Assembly (NCBI GenBank): GCA_003660965.1
Contig: QMVF01000047.1
Location: forward strand, 1-6,090
Length of the DNA: 6,090 nucleotides
Source: Microcaldota archaeon
GTDB taxonomy: Archaea; Micrarchaeota; Micrarchaeia; Burarchaeales; Burarchaeaceae
Direction: 5' to 3'
The notes under the pieces were generated by a model. It was not told the origin of the DNA. It was given only the letters and a program-made list of their open reading frames with translations, and did no database searches. A program made the position numbers and the translations under genes. The number at the start of each line of letters is the position of its first letter. Positions within the stretch are counted from its first letter, which is position 1. Shown in pieces: positions 4,599-6,090 of this stretch.

Positions 4599-6038
4599 AT
4601 GGCATTTGAACCAAAGAAAATCGGAGAGGCTAAATGGCAGATTAAAAAGCAGGGGAATATGAGGGTGCCTGCTGTAATTTACGCTAATGACAGGCTTATT
4701 GAAAAGGTGAAGACTGACAGAACGCTGAAGCAGCTTACCAACGTGGCTACTATGCGAGGTATATTGAATGCAGCGTATGTAATGCCGGATGCGCACGAGG
4801 GCTACGGCTTTCCAATAGGCGGGGTTGCAGCTTTTGATCTCGAGCAGGGTGTCATTTCGCCTGGAGGGGTTGGCTATGATATAAATTGCGGCGTGCGCCT
4901 GATTCGCACTGACTTGAAGGCTGAGGAAATCAAGCCCAAAATGAATGAGCTTATGAATGCGCTTTTTGCAAATGTGCCTAGCGGAGTTGGGAGTAAGGGA
5001 AGGCTTAGGCTTGAGAAAAACGAGCTTGAAGAAGCATTGGTTGATGGAGCTGGCTGGGTTGTGAAGCAGGGCTATGGCTGGAGCGATGATACGGAGCATA
5101 TGGAAGAGTATGGAAAGATGCCTGGTGCAAGGCCTGAGTTTGTGAGCGATAAGGCTATGAAGAGGGGGAAGCCGCAGTTCGGCACCCTGGGCGCAGGCAA
5201 TCATTTTCTTGAGGTGCAGAGGGTTGAGAAGATTATAGAGGAGGAGACTGCAAAGGCATTTGGCCTGTATGAAGGACAGGCAGTTATAATGCTTCACTGC
5301 GGTTCGCGCGGCTTTGGGCATCAGGTCTGTTCTGATTATCTGCGTGTTATGATGGATGCTGTTAGAAAGTACAAGATTGATTTGCCTGACAGAGAGCTTG
5401 CGTGCACGCCGCTCAATTCAAAGGAGGCTGAGCAATATATTGGTGCAATGGCCTGTGCTATAAATTATGCATTCTGCAACCGGCAGGTGATGACTCAGTG
5501 GGTGCGCCAGACGTTTGAAAAAGTGTTTGGAAGGAGCGCTGAGGATTTGGGCATGAGGTTGGTTTATGATGTGTGCCATAACATAGCTAAGTTTGAGGAG
5601 CATGAGGTGCAGGGGCAAAGGAAGAAAGTGTGCGTACACAGGAAAGGCGCTACTAGAGCGTTTGGGCCTGGAAGGGAAGAGGTGCCTAAGGCTTACCGGG
5701 AAGTGGGGCAGCCTGTGCTCATACCTGGAAGCATGGGAACTGCATCCTATGTTCTGGTTGGTACGAAGGAGGCTGAGTTGAACAGCTTTGGCTCCGCGTG
5801 CCATGGAAGCGGCAGGGTGATGAGCCGCTCGCAGGCTGTTCGAACATATCCGGGCGAGCAGGTGAAGAGGAAGTTGGATGAAAAGGGCATTGTGCTTAGG
5901 GGTGGCGGAGGCAAGCTGGTTTCAGAGGAGGCCCCTGGCGCTTACAAGGATGTGGATGATGTTGTGGGTAGCGTGCAGGCTGCAGGCCTTTCGCGCGCTG
6001 TTGCGCGCTTAACCCCTATGGGAGTTGCTAAGGGCTGA
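4599..6038 (+). CDS. rtcB: RNA-splicing ligase RtcB
   Basis: RtcB joins RNA ends bearing 2',3'-cyclic phosphate or 3'-phosphate to 5'-OH ends, using GTP and Mn2+. In archaea it seals tRNA exons after intron excision. The 479-residue protein matches the family length (about 480). Visible are MPDAHEGYGFPIGGVAAFD, then GGVGYDINCGVR with metal ligands Asp94 and Cys97, LGAGNHFLEVQ with His202, MLHCGSRGFGHQ with His233, DVCHNIAKFEEH with His327, HRKGATRAF, VLIPGSMGTASY, and ACHGSGR with His402, the residue that is guanylylated. The C-terminus ends in the family-typical PMGVAKG. No intein or insertion is present. I chose ATG 4599 because MAFEPKKI aligns with known N-termini and GGTAGAG (4584-4590) precedes it. 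An in-frame TTG at 4566 would add 11 residues. The partial tRNA at the left edge may be an intron-containing substrate type. Confidence 0.96.
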   Translation: MAFEPKKIGEAKWQIKKQGNMRVPAVIYANDRLIEKVKTDRTLKQLTNVATMRGILNAAYVMPDAHEGYGFPIGGVAAFDLEQGVISPGGVGYDINCGVRLIRTDLKAEEIKPKMNELMNALFANVPSGVGSKGRLRLEKNELEEALVDGAGWVVKQGYGWSDDTEHMEEYGKMPGARPEFVSDKAMKRGKPQFGTLGAGNHFLEVQRVEKIIEEETAKAFGLYEGQAVIMLHCGSRGFGHQVCSDYLRVMMDAVRKYKIDLPDRELACTPLNSKEAEQYIGAMACAINYAFCNRQVMTQWVRQTFEKVFGRSAEDLGMRLVYDVCHNIAKFEEHEVQGQRKKVCVHRKGATRAFGPGREEVPKAYREVGQPVLIPGSMGTASYVLVGTKEAELNSFGSACHGSGRVMSRSQAVRTYPGEQVKRKLDEKGIVLRGGGGKLVSEEAPGAYKDVDDVVGSVQAAGLSRAVARLTPMGVAKG

Positions 6039-6042
6039 TTTT

Positions 6043-6090
6043 ATGAAAATCTGCGTTCTTGGAACTGGGCATATGGGCGGAGCGCTAACG
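6043..6090 (+). CDS. Start of a Rossmann-fold NAD(P)-dependent oxidoreductase (partial)
   Basis: Only 16 codons are inside the window. They read MKICVLGTGHMGGALT, a first beta strand followed by the dinucleotide-binding glycine motif GxGxMG. This is typical of pyrroline-5-carboxylate reductase, prephenate dehydrogenase, 6-phosphogluconate/3-hydroxyisobutyrate dehydrogenase and F420-NADP reductase families, and the fragment cannot separate them. The ATG lies four bases after the rtcB stop, so the two genes are probably cotranscribed. No ribosome-binding site fits in the gap, though AAGGG near the rtcB end (6029-6034) could act as one. Confidence 0.6.
   Translation, partial: MKICVLGTGHMGGALT

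Noticed and set aside
4536..5321. Minus-strand ORF of 261 codons opposite rtcB
   Set aside because: Antisense shadow of rtcB, with no family motif and no credible start signals.

Overview
The window looks archaeal, probably from a compact-genome lineage of the DPANN type (lineage is inference). Support comes from a short archaeal-type triosephosphate isomerase, a COG2150-like ACT-domain regulator, an archaeal-type RtcB, TATA-like boxes about 24-28 bp upstream of several start codons (leaderless transcription), and GGTG/GAGGT-type ribosome-binding sites on other genes.

Layout. The left edge holds the 5' part of a class II tRNA (probably Leu) on the minus strand. Its leader can form two mutually exclusive hairpins. 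On the plus strand follow a triosephosphate isomerase gene and a small zinc-ribbon gene. An ACT-domain regulator lies on the minus strand, convergent with the zinc-ribbon gene. It diverges from a two-gene plus-strand unit, a small unknown basic protein and a stand-alone receiver-domain protein, and the two units appear to share one TATA element. Next come pdxS, a small unknown ORF with its own TATA box, and pdxT: the two subunits of the ribose-5-phosphate-dependent PLP synthase, separated by the unknown gene. A T6 tract follows pdxT. rtcB (tRNA-splicing RNA ligase) comes next, and the window ends inside a gene that starts with a Rossmann dinucleotide-binding motif.

How the genes fit together. 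PdxS and PdxT make PLP from ribose 5-phosphate, a triose phosphate and glutamine. The TIM product interconverts the two triose phosphates, so the window is loosely themed on triose-phosphate and cofactor metabolism with an amino-acid-sensing regulator nearby. RtcB joins tRNA halves after intron removal, and the partial tRNA has an anticodon arm that does not read as a normal uninterrupted one.

Oddities. Two genes, the receiver protein and the ORF between pdxS and pdxT, lack any ATG in a suitable place. Each is preceded by a short ATG ORF in another frame with a good GGTGG site. In both cases a single-base change in a G-run/T-run would fuse the short ORF to the main ORF. Either these are homopolymer indels (real or sequencing errors), or the organism uses short leader ORFs or recoding here. 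No mobile element, CRISPR array or obvious new multi-gene system was seen.
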